64,000 nt of DNA from Rhodanobacter sp. Soil772 (lineage in GTDB: Bacteria > Pseudomonadota > Gammaproteobacteria > Xanthomonadales > Rhodanobacteraceae), in contig NZ_LMSK01000002.1 of the NCBI RefSeq assembly GCF_001428385.1, positions 340,704 through 404,703 on the forward strand. The letters run 5' to 3'. The position numbers and the translations under genes were made by a program. This document shows, in pieces, positions 1 to 8,642 of this stretch (position 1 is the first letter of the stretch; each line of letters starts with the position of its first letter). The notes beneath the pieces are model-generated. The model saw nothing but the letters and a program-made list of their open reading frames with translations. It was not told the origin of the DNA and made no database searches.

Positions 1-763
1 CCGCGCGCATGCGCTTGAGGCTGAGGTGCTGGGTCAGCAATTCCTCGAACGCCAGCCGCTGCTGCGCCGGGTGCTGGCCCAGCATGAGCTGGCCCAGATG
101 CGCGTCCGGCGGCGGCCGATGCACGTACAGCAGCGCGTCACGCAGTGAAGTGAGGCCGTGCCGGGCGCACAGCTCGGGCGGGATCAGCTCCAGTTGCGCG
201 GCCGGCGGCAGCAGCGCCAGCGCCTTGCCGATCACTCCGGCCAGCCGTTTCGGACCCAGTCCCTCGGTGGTCGGATAGACCGGACTGAGCAACTCGTCGA
301 CCGTGGCCGCCGCTTCCCCGCTCAGACGCTGGTAGTTCGGGTGCACCATCTCCAGGCCCTGCGCGCCATGGCGCACTTCGCCGTAGCAGAGCAGTCGCGT
401 CCCCGGCAGCAACTGCTCGGCCTGCGCCCGGTTGAAGTGGAAGAAGCGCAGCAACAGAGTCTGTCGGCTGGCGTCGCCGATCGCCACTTTCAATTGCGGC
501 CGATAGCGAAAGCCGCGCTCGACCGCCTCGACCACGCCTTCGACCTGTGCCCGCTCGCCTACCCGCAGGTCGGCGATCGCGGTGATCCGGGTCTTGTCCT
601 CGTAGCGCAGCGGCAGATGGAACCACAGATCCTGCACCCGCTCCAGCCCGAGCCGAGCCAGCGACGCGACCAGCGCCGGGCCGACGCCCGGCAGTGCACC
701 GACAGGCGTGATGCCCGGGTCAGTACCGATAGCGGGAGCAGGACGGACGATGCGGGTGGCCAT
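1..763 (-). CDS. recG: ATP-dependent DNA helicase RecG, N-terminal part
   Basis: RecG remodels stalled replication forks and Holliday junctions in the cytoplasm. The window holds about 254 N-terminal codons, starting at the ATG whose complement is at 761-763 (MATRIVRPAP). The region after the start has the helix-hairpin signature GALPGVGPALVASLARLG and then the DLWFHLPLRYEDKT segment leading into the OB-fold wedge domain, as in RecG proteins. The helicase motor domains lie outside the window, so the gene is cut by the window edge and not damaged. It follows ridA and spoT on the same strand, the usual order in Xanthomonadales. Identity is inferred from the wedge-domain text only. Confidence 0.9.
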   Translation of the reverse strand, partial: MATRIVRPAPAIGTDPGITPVGALPGVGPALVASLARLGLERVQDLWFHLPLRYEDKTRITAIADLRVGERAQVEGVVEAVERGFRYRPQLKVAIGDASRQTLLLRFFHFNRAQAEQLLPGTRLLCYGEVRHGAQGLEMVHPNYQRLSGEAAATVDELLSPVYPTTEGLGPKRLAGVIGKALALLPPAAQLELIPPELCARHGLTSLRDALLYVHRPPPDAHLGQLMLGQHPAQQRLAFEELLTQHLSLKRMRA

Positions 764-821
764 GACCTGCAAGCCTAACCGAGCACCGTCTCTTGTCGTA
801 AGCCTGACGCCGACGCCGGTT

Positions 822-840
822 GTCGGCGCGGGGCGCCGAC
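822..840. repeat. Short perfect hairpin between ridA and recG
   Basis: GTCGGCGC (822-829), a GGG loop, then GCGCCGAC (833-840) form a perfect 8 bp stem just after the ridA stop. There is no T-run on either side, so it is not a classical terminator. It may stabilise the ridA mRNA end or attenuate read-through into recG. Confidence 0.4.
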
Positions 841-845
841 GCGAC

Positions 846-1229
846 TCAGTCCAGCACCATCACCGCGTCAACTTCGACCTGCGCCGCCTTCGGCAGGCCG
901 GAGACTTCAATGGTGGAGCGCGCCGGGTACGGCTGCTGGAAGTATTCGGCCATCACCGCGTTGACCGCGGCGAAATTCGCCAGGTCGGTGACGTAGATGC
1001 CGACGCGCACGATCTGCGCCAGCGAGCCACCGGCCGCTGCGGCCACCGCGGTGAGATTGTCGAACACCCGCCGCGTCTGCGCGGTGATGTCGCCATCGAC
1101 CAGCGCGCCCGTGGCCGGGTCGAGCGGAATCTGCCCAGAGAAGTACACGGTGTTGCCGGCACGCACAGCCTGCGAATACGGGCCGATCGCGGCCGGTGCC
1201 TGCTCGGTGGAGATGATGCTGCGGGACAT
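846..1229 (-). CDS. ridA: RidA family reactive intermediate/imine deaminase
   Basis: A 127-residue protein of the YjgF/YER057c/UK114 family. Members hydrolyse reactive enamine/imine intermediates such as 2-aminoacrylate, protecting PLP enzymes. The start ATG (complement 1227-1229) gives [20 protein letters not shown], the standard N-terminus. Hallmarks are AIGPYSQAV near residue 14, [10 protein letters not shown], and the C-terminal segment [20 protein letters not shown], whose Arg normally binds the substrate carboxylate. Length is typical. It lies between spoT and recG on the same strand, separated from spoT by a heptamer repeat. Upstream ATGs would add an unconserved tail, so they were not used. 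Confidence 0.93.
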   Translation of the reverse strand: MSRSIISTEQAPAAIGPYSQAVRAGNTVYFSGQIPLDPATGALVDGDITAQTRRVFDNLTAVAAAAGGSLAQIVRVGIYVTDLANFAAVNAVMAEYFQQPYPARSTIEVSGLPKAAQVEVDAVMVLD

Positions 1230-1242
1230 GGATGGCCTCGTT

Positions 1243-1335
1243 GGGATTCGGGATTCGGGAAGATTACCGTGTCGCGACTCCCGTGCACACATTCCGGCGC
1301 GTCGAGACCCCGCACGAATCCTCAATCCCGAATCA
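1243..1335. repeat. Heptamer repeat pair (GGGATTC) between spoT and ridA
   Basis: GGGATTCGGGATTCGGGA at 1243-1260 is answered in inverse orientation by AATCCTCAATCCCGAATCA ending at 1335, which overlaps the spoT stop codon. The two arms bracket about 55 bp. The same heptamer family recurs at 11026, 30935-31028 and 39088 in this window. Confidence 0.7.
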
Positions 1336-3498
1336 CAAAGGATAGCGGTAGGCCCCGCTGACCACGCCGGTGCGGCGCACGCGGCGGATCACGTCGGCCA
1401 GGTGCTTGCGGCTCTTCACTTCCATCGCGAACAGCAAGGTCGCGGCGGCGGCATCGCGCTCGACGTATTCCACGTTCTCGATGTTCGAGTCGGCGGCGGC
1501 GATCGCGGCGGCCACGGTGGCCAGCACGCCGGGGCGGTTGATCACTTCGATGCGCAGCTCGGCGCGGTAGTCGCCCTGCACGTCGCGATCCCATTCGATC
1601 GCCACGCAACGCTCGGGCGACTTGCGCAGCTCGGCGACGTTCGGGCACTCCTCGCGATGCACCACGATGCCCTTGCCCGAGGACAGGTAACCGATGATGT
1701 CGTCGCCCGGCAGCGGATGGCAGCAGTTGGCGAAGCTGAGCACGCCGCGCTCGGCGCCGGTGATGCGGATCTTCTCGTGCGCATGCGCCGACACCTGCGG
1801 CTTGCCCGCCTTCTTGCCGCGCGAGGCCAGCAGTTGGCTGGCGACCACGTCGGGCATGCGGTTGCCCAGCGCGATGTCGGACAGCAGTTCCTCCAGCCGC
1901 TTCAGCTTGGAGGTTTCCAGGAAGCGGTCCAGCACCGCCGGCGGAATGCCGTCCAGGCTGCTGCCCTGCGCGTCCAGCGCGCGGTCGAGCATGCGGTGGC
2001 CGAAGTCGACCGCGTCCTCGTGCTGCAGGTGTTTCAGGTACTGGCGGATCGCGGTGCGCGCCTTGCCGGTGACCACCACTTCCAGCCAGGCCGGGTTCGG
2101 CACCGCCGACGGCGCGGTGATGATCTCCACCAGTTGGCCCGACTCCAGCTTGGCGCGCAGCGGCAACAGCTTCTTGTCGACCCGCGCGGCCACCGCATGG
2201 TCGCCCACGTCGGTGTGCACGGCGTAGGCGAAGTCCAGCGCGGTGGCGTTGCGCGGCAGCGACAGGATGTCGCCGCGCGGGGTGAACAGGTAGACCTCGT
2301 CGGGGAACAGGTCGATCTTGACGTTTTCGATGAACTCCGACGACGACACCGTGCTCGCCGAGCTGTCGACCAGCGACGACAGCCACTCGCGCGCCCGTGC
2401 CTGCGCGCTGTTGGCCGGGCCCGAATCGGTCTTGTAGGCCCAGTGCGCGGCGACGCCGCGTTCGGCCACCGAGTCCATCTCGGCGGTGCGGATCTGCACC
2501 TCGATCGGCGCACCGAACGGGCCCAGCAGCACGGTGTGCAGCGACTGGTAGCCGTTCGCCTTGGGAATCGCGATGAAATCCTTGAAGCGCCGATCGACCG
2601 GCTTGTACAGCGCGTGCACCACGCCGAGCGCCATGTAGCAGCTCATCGCGCTGTCGACGACCACGCGGAAGCCGTACACGTCCATCAGCTGGGCGAAGCT
2701 CTTGTGATCGCCGCGCATCTTCGAATAGATGCTCCACGGCGACTTGATCCGCCCGACCACGCGGGCCGGCAGGTGGTCGGCGGTCAGTCGCGCGGACAGC
2801 GCCGCCTCGATCTTGCCCATCGCCTCGCGCCGGTTGCCCAGCGCGGCGCGGATGCGCTCGCTGATCACCCGGTAGCGGTCCGGGTACAGCGTGCGGAAGC
2901 CCAGGTCCTGCAGCTCCGCCTTGAACTTGTTCATGCCCAGGCGCTGCGCGATCGGCGCGTAGATCTCCAGCGTCTCGCGCGCGATGCGGCGGCGCGAGGG
3001 CGCATCCTTGGCGCCGAGCGTGCGCATGTTGTGCAGGCGGTCGGCCAGTTTGATCAGGATCACGCGGATGTCGCGCGCCATCGCCAGCAGCATCTTGCGG
3101 AAACTTTCCGCGTCGGCTTCCTGGCGGCTGCCGAAGCGCATCTTGTCCAGCTTGGTGACGCCGTCGACCAGCTCGGCCACCACCTCGCCGAACTCGGCGG
3201 CCAGAATCTCGCGGCTGAGCTCGGTGTCTTCCAGGGTATCGTGCAGGATCGCCGCGATGATCGTCTCGGCATCCAGGCCCAGCTCGGCCAGGATGCCGGC
3301 CACCGCCACCGGATGGGTGATGTACGGTTCGCCGCTCTTGCGCTCCTGCCCGGCATGCGCCTGCGCGCCGATCTGGAACGCGCGCAGCACGCGTTCGACC
3401 TGCGCCTCGGGCAGGTAGGCAATGCGTTCTTTCAGTGCCAGCACATATGGCGGCAGCGCGGACAGGTCGACCGTGGCGGGATGGGTGGCCGCAGTCAT
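1333..3498 (-). CDS. spoT: Bifunctional (p)ppGpp synthetase/hydrolase SpoT
   Basis: A RelA/SpoT homologue of 721 residues that makes and degrades the stringent-response alarmones (p)ppGpp. The start at [10 protein letters not shown] (complement 3496-3498) gives the usual family length; an upstream ATG at 3600 would add an unlikely Pro/Arg-rich tail. Domains in order are the N-terminal HD hydrolase ([10 protein letters not shown] at about 60-70, HD pair H86-D87 in ILHDTLEDT), the synthetase (about 250-370, with [12 protein letters not shown] and GYQSLHT), TGS (about 400-470) and a C-terminal ACT domain. Both active sites look intact, so the enzyme should be bifunctional. It follows rpoZ on the same strand, as in E. 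coli. Confidence 0.96.
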   Translation of the reverse strand: MTAATHPATVDLSALPPYVLALKERIAYLPEAQVERVLRAFQIGAQAHAGQERKSGEPYITHPVAVAGILAELGLDAETIIAAILHDTLEDTELSREILAAEFGEVVAELVDGVTKLDKMRFGSRQEADAESFRKMLLAMARDIRVILIKLADRLHNMRTLGAKDAPSRRRIARETLEIYAPIAQRLGMNKFKAELQDLGFRTLYPDRYRVISERIRAALGNRREAMGKIEAALSARLTADHLPARVVGRIKSPWSIYSKMRGDHKSFAQLMDVYGFRVVVDSAMSCYMALGVVHALYKPVDRRFKDFIAIPKANGYQSLHTVLLGPFGAPIEVQIRTAEMDSVAERGVAAHWAYKTDSGPANSAQARAREWLSSLVDSSASTVSSSEFIENVKIDLFPDEVYLFTPRGDILSLPRNATALDFAYAVHTDVGDHAVAARVDKKLLPLRAKLESGQLVEIITAPSAVPNPAWLEVVVTGKARTAIRQYLKHLQHEDAVDFGHRMLDRALDAQGSSLDGIPPAVLDRFLETSKLKRLEELLSDIALGNRMPDVVASQLLASRGKKAGKPQVSAHAHEKIRITGAERGVLSFANCCHPLPGDDIIGYLSSGKGIVVHREECPNVAELRKSPERCVAIEWDRDVQGDYRAELRIEVINRPGVLATVAAAIAAADSNIENVEYVERDAAAATLLFAMEVKSRKHLADVIRRVRRTGVVSGAYRYPL

Positions 3499-3624
3499 TG
3501 GTGCCGGCGCCTGGTCAGGCGCCCACCTCGCGACAGGAACTGACAATGGCTGCCGGGCGCATGCAGGCCATCGCACCGGACGCACCGGTGCGACGGGCAT
3601 GCCTGCTACAGCAGCCGCCGTCCA

Positions 3625-3915
3625 TCAGTCGTCGCCGCCCTTGGACAGGTCGTCGTCGACCTCGGCTGCGGCCCACTCCAGCGCCTCGCGCTCGGCGCGC
3701 TCGCGCTCGGCCTTGTCGATCTGGTCGATCGTGGCCTGGTCGATGCGGCGGGCGGCGATCTCGCGCAGCGCCAGCACGGTCGGCTTGTCATGATCGGGAT
3801 TGACGGCCGGCTCGGCGCCCTTCTCCAGCTGGCGCGCGCGCTTGGTCGCCATCAACACCAGTTCGAAACGGTTGTCGACCACCTCAAGGCAGTCTTCCAC
3901 GGTAATGCGTGCCAT
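3625..3915 (-). CDS. rpoZ: RNA polymerase omega subunit
   Basis: A 96-residue omega subunit that helps assemble and stabilise RNA polymerase. [20 protein letters not shown] is the canonical N-terminus, followed by [13 protein letters not shown] and [13 protein letters not shown]. An AAGGA Shine-Dalgarno lies just upstream of the start. An AT-rich stretch farther up contains TATAAG on the minus strand (complement of 3940-3945), a plausible -10 element. In most relatives gmk lies directly upstream of rpoZ; here the mla genes come between them (gmk is at 8634-9257), so rpoZ has its own promoter region back to back with mlaA. Confidence 0.96.
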   Translation of the reverse strand: MARITVEDCLEVVDNRFELVLMATKRARQLEKGAEPAVNPDHDKPTVLALREIAARRIDQATIDQIDKAERERAEREALEWAAAEVDDDLSKGGDD

Positions 3916-4112
3916 GCGAAATCCTTAGGGAATAAATGACTTATATGGTCTGACAGTGTAGCCAGCGGGTGCTTTGCTGGCAATGCGCGCGACGCGTATC
4001 ATGGCGGGCTGGCCACGGACCGGCGCGCTTTCCATGGAAGCGGGCTGAAAGCCGTGCAAGATATAAAACCAGACAGTACACTTACTGCCTCCCGACGCGA
4101 ACCCCCGCACCG

Positions 4113-4943
4113 ATGCCCTCACCGCTTCGATTTCCCTTGTTGAGCCGCTGGTTGCCCGTGCTTGCGATCGTGTTGCTGGCCGGCTGCACCATCGCCAAGC
4201 CGCGCACCGACGACCCGCTGGAGAAGTACAACCGCGGCGCGTACAAATTCAACGACGCGATGGACAAGGCGGTGATCCGCCCGGTCGCGCTGGGTTACCG
4301 CAAGGTGACCAACCCGCCGGTACGCCGCTCGTTCAGCGACTTCTTCACCAATATCCGCATGCCGGTGACGGTCGCCAACGATCTGCTGCAGGCGCGCCCG
4401 AAGCAGGCACTGCAAAGCACCGGCCGCTTCCTGGTGAACCTGACCCTGGGCATCGGCGGCTTCTTCGACCCGGCCAGCCAGCTCGGCCTGCCGCTGGAAG
4501 ACAACGACTTCGGCGTCACCCTGGCGCGCTGGGGCGCGCCGGAAGGTGACTACCTGATGCTGCCGTTCCTGGGCCCGAGCACCGTGCGCGACATCTGGCA
4601 GCGGCCGGTGGACAGCTACTTCTTCGATCCGCTGACCCTGTTCGCCAACAACCACCACTACAACGGCCTGCAGTACATGCCGCAGATGATGTACCTGGTG
4701 ACGATCCGCTCGCGCGCGATCGACGCGGAAGGCTTCCTGCAGTCCGCCTACGATCCCTACGTGTTCATCCGCGACGCGTACCGCCAGCAGCGCCTGTACA
4801 AGATCTACGATGGCAACCCGCCGGTCGAGATCATCCAGCAGATGCAGGGCCTGGACGAGCAGAACTTCGACCCCGAGGAACTGCTGGACCAGCAGCACCA
4901 GTGGGAAAACAAGCACCCGGACAAGACGACCCGGCAACCATAA
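4113..4943 (+). CDS. mlaA: MlaA (VacJ) outer-membrane phospholipid-removing lipoprotein
   Basis: MlaA sits in the outer membrane and removes mislocalised phospholipids from its outer leaflet, passing them to periplasmic MlaC. The start at MPSPLRFPLLSRW gives a lipoprotein signal with lipobox LLAGC at about residues 20-24. The MlaA/VacJ signatures follow: DDPLEKYNRGAYKFNDAMDK, a VANDLLQ segment, GIGGFFDPAS, WGAPEGDYLMLPFLGPSTVRD and SRAIDAEGFLQ. The protein is 276 residues with an acidic C-terminal tail. It converges on mlaFEDCB, so all six Mla components are adjacent; in E. coli mlaA lies elsewhere. Confidence 0.95.
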   Translation: MPSPLRFPLLSRWLPVLAIVLLAGCTIAKPRTDDPLEKYNRGAYKFNDAMDKAVIRPVALGYRKVTNPPVRRSFSDFFTNIRMPVTVANDLLQARPKQALQSTGRFLVNLTLGIGGFFDPASQLGLPLEDNDFGVTLARWGAPEGDYLMLPFLGPSTVRDIWQRPVDSYFFDPLTLFANNHHYNGLQYMPQMMYLVTIRSRAIDAEGFLQSAYDPYVFIRDAYRQQRLYKIYDGNPPVEIIQQMQGLDEQNFDPEELLDQQHQWENKHPDKTTRQP

Positions 4944-4960
4944 GCGGGGACCGAACCGAC

Positions 4961-4992
4961 ACGAAGAAGGGGCCGCAAGGCCCCTTCTTCGT
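4961..4992. terminator. Bidirectional terminator between mlaA and mlaB
   Basis: ACGAAGAAGGGGCC (4961-4974), a GCAA tetraloop of GNRA type, then GGCCCCTTCTTCGT (4979-4992) form a perfect 14 bp stem. A/T-rich flanks on both sides fit a shared terminator for the converging mlaA and mlaFEDCB transcripts. Confidence 0.85.
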
Positions 4993-5011
4993 TGCCGCGT
5001 TCCGCAGGCGA

Positions 5012-5320
5012 TCAAGCGATCAGGCGATCGACCTCGCACACCTGCGCCAGCGCCTGCATGCCGGCCGGCATGTGCACGACCTGCAACGCCCGTCCGCGCC
5101 GGGCAGCTTCGGCCGCAACCGCCAGCACGCAGGCGAGCCCGGCGCTGTCGCTGTGGCGCACGCCGGCCAGATCAAGATGCGACACGGAGCCGCCGGCCAG
5201 TGCGGACTGGATCGCCTGCAACGCCGCCGCCGCGGTGTCGAAGCTCAGCTCGCCGCGCACGCCCAAGGTACCGGGCGTGCCGGTGTCCAGCTGGAAACCC
5301 TGTGCGGCCGCATCCGTCAC
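5012..5320 (-). CDS. mlaB: MlaB STAS-domain protein of the Mla ABC transporter
   Basis: A 102-residue single STAS-domain protein. MlaB binds the ATPase MlaF at the cytoplasmic face and is needed for stability and activity of the MlaFEDB complex. The STAS signature DLAGVRHSDSAGLACVL is at about 51-67, followed by EAARRGRALQVVHMP. Its ATG overlaps the mlaC stop by four bases (ATGA), so the two are translationally coupled. It is the last gene of the operon and ends at the shared hairpin. STAS proteins are divergent, but context makes the assignment firm. Confidence 0.9.
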   Translation of the reverse strand: MTDAAAQGFQLDTGTPGTLGVRGELSFDTAAAALQAIQSALAGGSVSHLDLAGVRHSDSAGLACVLAVAAEAARRGRALQVVHMPAGMQALAQVCEVDRLIA

Positions 5321-5991
5321 GGCTTGTCCTTGTTGTCCTTGGCCATCGTCTCCAGCGCCTTGGAGCCCTGGGTCTCGAGGTTGGTGATCAACTGGTCGAT
5401 GCCGACCTTGCGGATTTCCGCGTCCACCTGGTTGCGGTAGTTGGTGACATAGGAAATGCCCTCGATGATCACGTCGTAGGCCTTCCAGTCGCCGCTGCGG
5501 CCCTTGCGGAACGCATAGTCGATCGACACCAGCTTGCCGTCGTCCAGCACCACCTGGGTGCGCACGACGGTACGCTTGTCGTTGAGGTCGCCCTTGAACG
5601 GCAACACCTTGACCCGGCCGCGGGTGTAGTTGAGCAGGCCCTCGGCGTAACGATGCGTGATCGAGTTGTAGAACGCCCGTGCGAAGCGCTCGCGCTGCGC
5701 CGGGGTGGCTTCGCGGGCATGCTGGCCGAGCACCAGGATCGAGGCGTAGTCGATGTCGAAGTGCGGCAGGAACACCTCGTCGATGACGCTGATCAGCTTT
5801 TCCTGGTTCTTCTTCAGTTCGTCGCGATGCCCTTCGATCGCCGTGGCCAGCTGATCGGCGATGGTCTGCACGACCGCTACCGGAGCCTGCTGGGCGGCGG
5901 CCGGGGCAGCAGCATCCGCCTGGGCGAACGCCGGAACGGCGATGACGGTGCCAAACGCGATGGCGGTGGCAAGAGCCAGTCTGCGCAACAT
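5317..5991 (-). CDS. mlaC: MlaC periplasmic phospholipid shuttle
   Basis: MlaC carries phospholipid across the periplasm between MlaA and MlaFEDB. The 224-residue precursor has a Sec signal peptide (MLRRLALATAIAFGTVIAVP, cleavage after AFA at about 21-23). The Tol-Tol/MlaC domain follows with LISVIDEVFLPHFDIDYAS, FARAFYNSITHRYAEGLLNY and a C-terminal WKAYDVIIEGISYVTNYRNQ. It starts 50 bp after the mlaD stop and overlaps mlaB by four bases. The mature C-terminus is Lys/Asp-rich. Confidence 0.94.
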   Translation of the reverse strand: MLRRLALATAIAFGTVIAVPAFAQADAAAPAAAQQAPVAVVQTIADQLATAIEGHRDELKKNQEKLISVIDEVFLPHFDIDYASILVLGQHAREATPAQRERFARAFYNSITHRYAEGLLNYTRGRVKVLPFKGDLNDKRTVVRTQVVLDDGKLVSIDYAFRKGRSGDWKAYDVIIEGISYVTNYRNQVDAEIRKVGIDQLITNLETQGSKALETMAKDNKDKP

Positions 5992-6041
5992 GGGTAACTC
6001 CTTCAGCAGAACCGGCTCAGCGAGCCGGTGGGGATAGCGGG

Positions 6042-6893
6042 CTATTTGCTGCCGTTGCCGGCATCTTTCTTGTCACTGGGCGAACCGTTGACCAGGAACT
6101 TGCCGATCAGGTCCTCCAGCTGCATCGCGGACTGGGTCAGGATCATCTCGTCGCCGTCCTTGAGCGAGTCGGGCGAACCGCCCGGCTGGATCGCAACATA
6201 CTGGCTGCCGATCAAACCGCTGGTGAACACCGCGGCGGCCGAATCGTCGGGAATCGCGTCGTAGCGCTTGTCGATCGACAGCACGACCTCGGCGTTCAGC
6301 TTGACCGGGTCGGCATGCACCGACTGCACGCTGCCGATCACCACGCCAGCCATCTTCACCGGCGCACCGGCCGAAAGCGTGCCGACATTGGTGAAGCCCG
6401 CCCTCACCGTATAGCTGCCGCCGACATTGTCGACCACGCCGCCGGCGCCGAAGAACTTGCCCAGCATCTCTTCCAGCGGCTCGGTCGACTTGGTCCGTGC
6501 CAGCGTGCCAGCGGCCGCCACGAACTGCTTCGAGGTGCCGTACTGGATGCCCACGTACTGGTCGCCGAGCAGGCCGCTGGTGAAGATGGTCGCCACCGAA
6601 TCCTGCGGGATGCGGTCGTAGTTCTTGTCGATCGACAGCTTCACGTCGGCCACGTCGTGGCCCGACTTCAACGTGATCGACTGCACCTGGCCGACGCGCA
6701 CGCCGGCGATCTTCACCGGCGCGCGCTCCTTCAGCTGGCCGATGTTGGTGAATTGCGCCTCGACGGTGTAGCTGTCGCCCTGGTGCACGTTCGCCACCGA
6801 ACTGGTCTGGGTGGCCAGGTAGGCCAGCGCGGCGAAGCCCAGCACGATGAACAGGCCGGTGCCGACGGCATACGAACTTCTCGGTTGGCTCAC
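6042..6893 (-). CDS. mlaD: MlaD with two tandem MCE domains
   Basis: MlaD is the inner-membrane-anchored periplasmic subunit that binds phospholipid and forms the hexameric MCE ring over MlaE. There is one N-terminal transmembrane helix (about 9-29). What follows is unusual: two MCE repeats, about residues 41-150 and 159-270. They share SYTV, APVK, LSIDK and FTSGL, with about 48 of 81 core positions identical by hand alignment, and each ends in a similar helix (EEMLGKFFGAGG and EDLIGKFLVNG). E. coli MlaD has one MCE domain in 183 residues; this protein has 283. Position between mlaE and mlaC keeps the MlaD assignment secure. A two-tier ring is my inference. Confidence 0.93.
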   Translation of the reverse strand: MSQPRSSYAVGTGLFIVLGFAALAYLATQTSSVANVHQGDSYTVEAQFTNIGQLKERAPVKIAGVRVGQVQSITLKSGHDVADVKLSIDKNYDRIPQDSVATIFTSGLLGDQYVGIQYGTSKQFVAAAGTLARTKSTEPLEEMLGKFFGAGGVVDNVGGSYTVRAGFTNVGTLSAGAPVKMAGVVIGSVQSVHADPVKLNAEVVLSIDKRYDAIPDDSAAAVFTSGLIGSQYVAIQPGGSPDSLKDGDEMILTQSAMQLEDLIGKFLVNGSPSDKKDAGNGSK

Positions 6894-6927
6894 GGCAGAA
6901 TCCTCGGAAAACGATAGGTCATGGCAG

Positions 6928-7704
6928 TCACATCAGGAAGGCGGTGAGGACAAAGTCCAGCGCCAGGATCGCGATCGACGAGGCGACCACGGTACGGGTG
7001 GTGGCATAGGCCACGCCTTCGCTGGTCGGCGGCGTGGTGAAGCCCTGGAACACCGCGATCAGCGAGACCACCGCGCCGAACGCCAGGCTCTTCAGCAGCA
7101 CGCCGTTGACGATATCGGTACGCACGTCGACCACCGCGGTCATGTTCGACCAGAACGTGCCGTTGTCGATGCCCAGCCAGGTCACCCCGACCAGATGCCC
7201 GCCGAACACCGCCATCGCGCAGAACACGCAGCACAGCAGCGGCATCGCGATCAGCCCGGCCAGGAAGCGCGGCGTGGCGACGTAGGCGATCGGGTCGACC
7301 GCCATCATCTCCATCGCGTCGATCTGGTCGGTCGCGCGCATCAGTCCGATCTCGGCGGTGATCGAGGTGCCGGCGCGCCCGGCGAACAGCAGCGCGGTCA
7401 CCACCGGCCCCAGCTCGCGGTACACCGACAATGCCACCACCATGCCGCTGGCCGAGGTGCCGCCGAAGATCGACAGCACGTGGTACAGCTGCAGCATCAG
7501 CACCATGCCCACGAACAGGCCGCAGACCATGATGATGGTCAGGCTCATCGCGCCGACGAACCACAGCTGGCGGATCGTCTCGCGCACGTAGCGGAAGCTG
7601 CGCGGAACCGCCGCCAGCAGGGTCAGCAGGAACAGGCCGCAGGCGCCGATCTGCGCCAGCGACTGGCTCACCACGTTGCTGCGTTGCGGCTCGCGCACGT
7701 TCAT
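6928..7704 (-). CDS. mlaE: MlaE permease of the phospholipid ABC transporter
   Basis: A 258-residue integral membrane permease (MlaE/YrbE family, five or so transmembrane helices). It forms the transmembrane core of MlaFEDB and moves phospholipid between the inner membrane and MlaD. The start at MNVREPQRSN (complement 7702-7704) overlaps the mlaF stop as ATGA. Conserved text includes FVGMVLMLQLYHVLSIFG, RELGPVVTALLFAGRAGTS, AEIGLMRATDQIDAMEMMAV and the C-terminal TSEGVAYATTRTVV. It is followed after 34 bp by mlaD. Confidence 0.95.
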   Translation of the reverse strand: MNVREPQRSNVVSQSLAQIGACGLFLLTLLAAVPRSFRYVRETIRQLWFVGAMSLTIIMVCGLFVGMVLMLQLYHVLSIFGGTSASGMVVALSVYRELGPVVTALLFAGRAGTSITAEIGLMRATDQIDAMEMMAVDPIAYVATPRFLAGLIAMPLLCCVFCAMAVFGGHLVGVTWLGIDNGTFWSNMTAVVDVRTDIVNGVLLKSLAFGAVVSLIAVFQGFTTPPTSEGVAYATTRTVVASSIAILALDFVLTAFLM

Positions 7705-8537
7705 TTCGCCGCTCCGGCAAAGCCCAATGCCTGCGCCAGATCGCCGGCCGGATACTGGAACGGCACCGGGCCGTCCGCTTCGCCGCCGAAGAACTGCCGC
7801 GTCCACGCCGAGCCGTCGTTCGCGATGGTCTTCGGGTCGCCCTGCGCCACCACCTTGCCGTTGGCGATCAGGAATACATGGTCGGCGACCCGCTGCACGG
7901 CGGCCAGCTCGTGCGCCACCAGCACGCTGGTGATGCCGAGCGTCTGGTTGAGCGTGCGGATCAGTTTCAGCACCTGGTTCAGCGCCACCGGGTCGAGCCC
8001 CACGAACGGCTCGTCGTACAGGATCAGCATCGGGTCGAACACGATCGCCCGCGCCAGCGCAACGCGACGCGCCATGCCGCCGGACAGTTCGTTCGGAGTC
8101 AGCCGCGCGGCGCCACGCAAGCCCACCGCCTGCAGCTTCAGCAGCACCAGGTCGCGGATCAGCACCTCGGGCAACTTCGTGTGCTGGCGCAGCGGAAACG
8201 CCACGTTCTCGAACACGTCGAAGTCGGTCAGCAGGGCCGAGTTCTGGAACAGGTAGCCGATCCCCTCGCGCATCTTGTACAGCTGCTCGCGCGACAGCTC
8301 GGCCACGTTCTCGCCATTGACACGGATCTCGCCGGCGTCGGCACGCATCTGTCCGGTGATGTGCTTGAGCAAGGTGGTCTTGCCGGTGCCGCTGGGGCCC
8401 ATGATCGCGGTGATCTTGCCGCGCGGGATGTCCAGATCCAGCGCGTTGAAGATGGTCTTGCCGTTGAGTACCGTGGTCAGGCCACGGATCTTGACCAAGG
8501 TGGTGTCGTCAGATGGCGGGCGCACGGGCTGGGTCAT
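7701..8537 (-). CDS. mlaF: MlaF ATPase of the phospholipid ABC transporter
   Basis: The cytoplasmic ATPase that powers MlaFEDB. The 278-residue reading from MTQPVRPPSD (complement 8535-8537) has Walker A GPSGTGKTT, signature LSGGM, Walker B LILYDEPFVGLDP and the switch His in VLVAHELAAV. An upstream in-frame extension to 8594 lacks family similarity, so it was not used. It is the first gene of mlaFEDCB, overlapping mlaE by four bases. The promoter should lie in 8538-8633, next to a REP-like hairpin. Confidence 0.95.
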   Translation of the reverse strand: MTQPVRPPSDDTTLVKIRGLTTVLNGKTIFNALDLDIPRGKITAIMGPSGTGKTTLLKHITGQMRADAGEIRVNGENVAELSREQLYKMREGIGYLFQNSALLTDFDVFENVAFPLRQHTKLPEVLIRDLVLLKLQAVGLRGAARLTPNELSGGMARRVALARAIVFDPMLILYDEPFVGLDPVALNQVLKLIRTLNQTLGITSVLVAHELAAVQRVADHVFLIANGKVVAQGDPKTIANDGSAWTRQFFGGEADGPVPFQYPAGDLAQALGFAGAAK

Positions 8538-8610
8538 GGAAACGTCGGCCACACAAAGATGTACAAGGTAATGGAACCGCACCGGCAACGCCACGCAACA
8601 GGCACTTTCC

Positions 8611-8642
8611 TGCAGGAGCCCGCCAGCGGGCTCCTACGAGGC
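8611..8642. repeat. REP-like palindrome at the gmk 3' end
   Basis: AGGAGCCCGC (8614-8623), CA, then GCGGGCTCCT (8626-8635) form a perfect 10 bp inverted repeat. Read on the minus strand the unit starts GTAGGAGC, the same head as the palindrome at 35175. It overlaps the gmk stop codon (TAG, 8634-8636) and could serve as the gmk terminator. Confidence 0.65.

Noticed and set aside
1322-2737. Long open frames antisense to or out of phase with spoT and other genes
   Set aside because: High GC gives long shadow frames; their text is low-complexity and the true frame has full family motifs.
6042-6893. Frameshift or assembly duplication as the cause of the double MCE domain
   Set aside because: The two units differ at about 40% of positions and one open frame is kept, so a recent sequencing duplication is unlikely.
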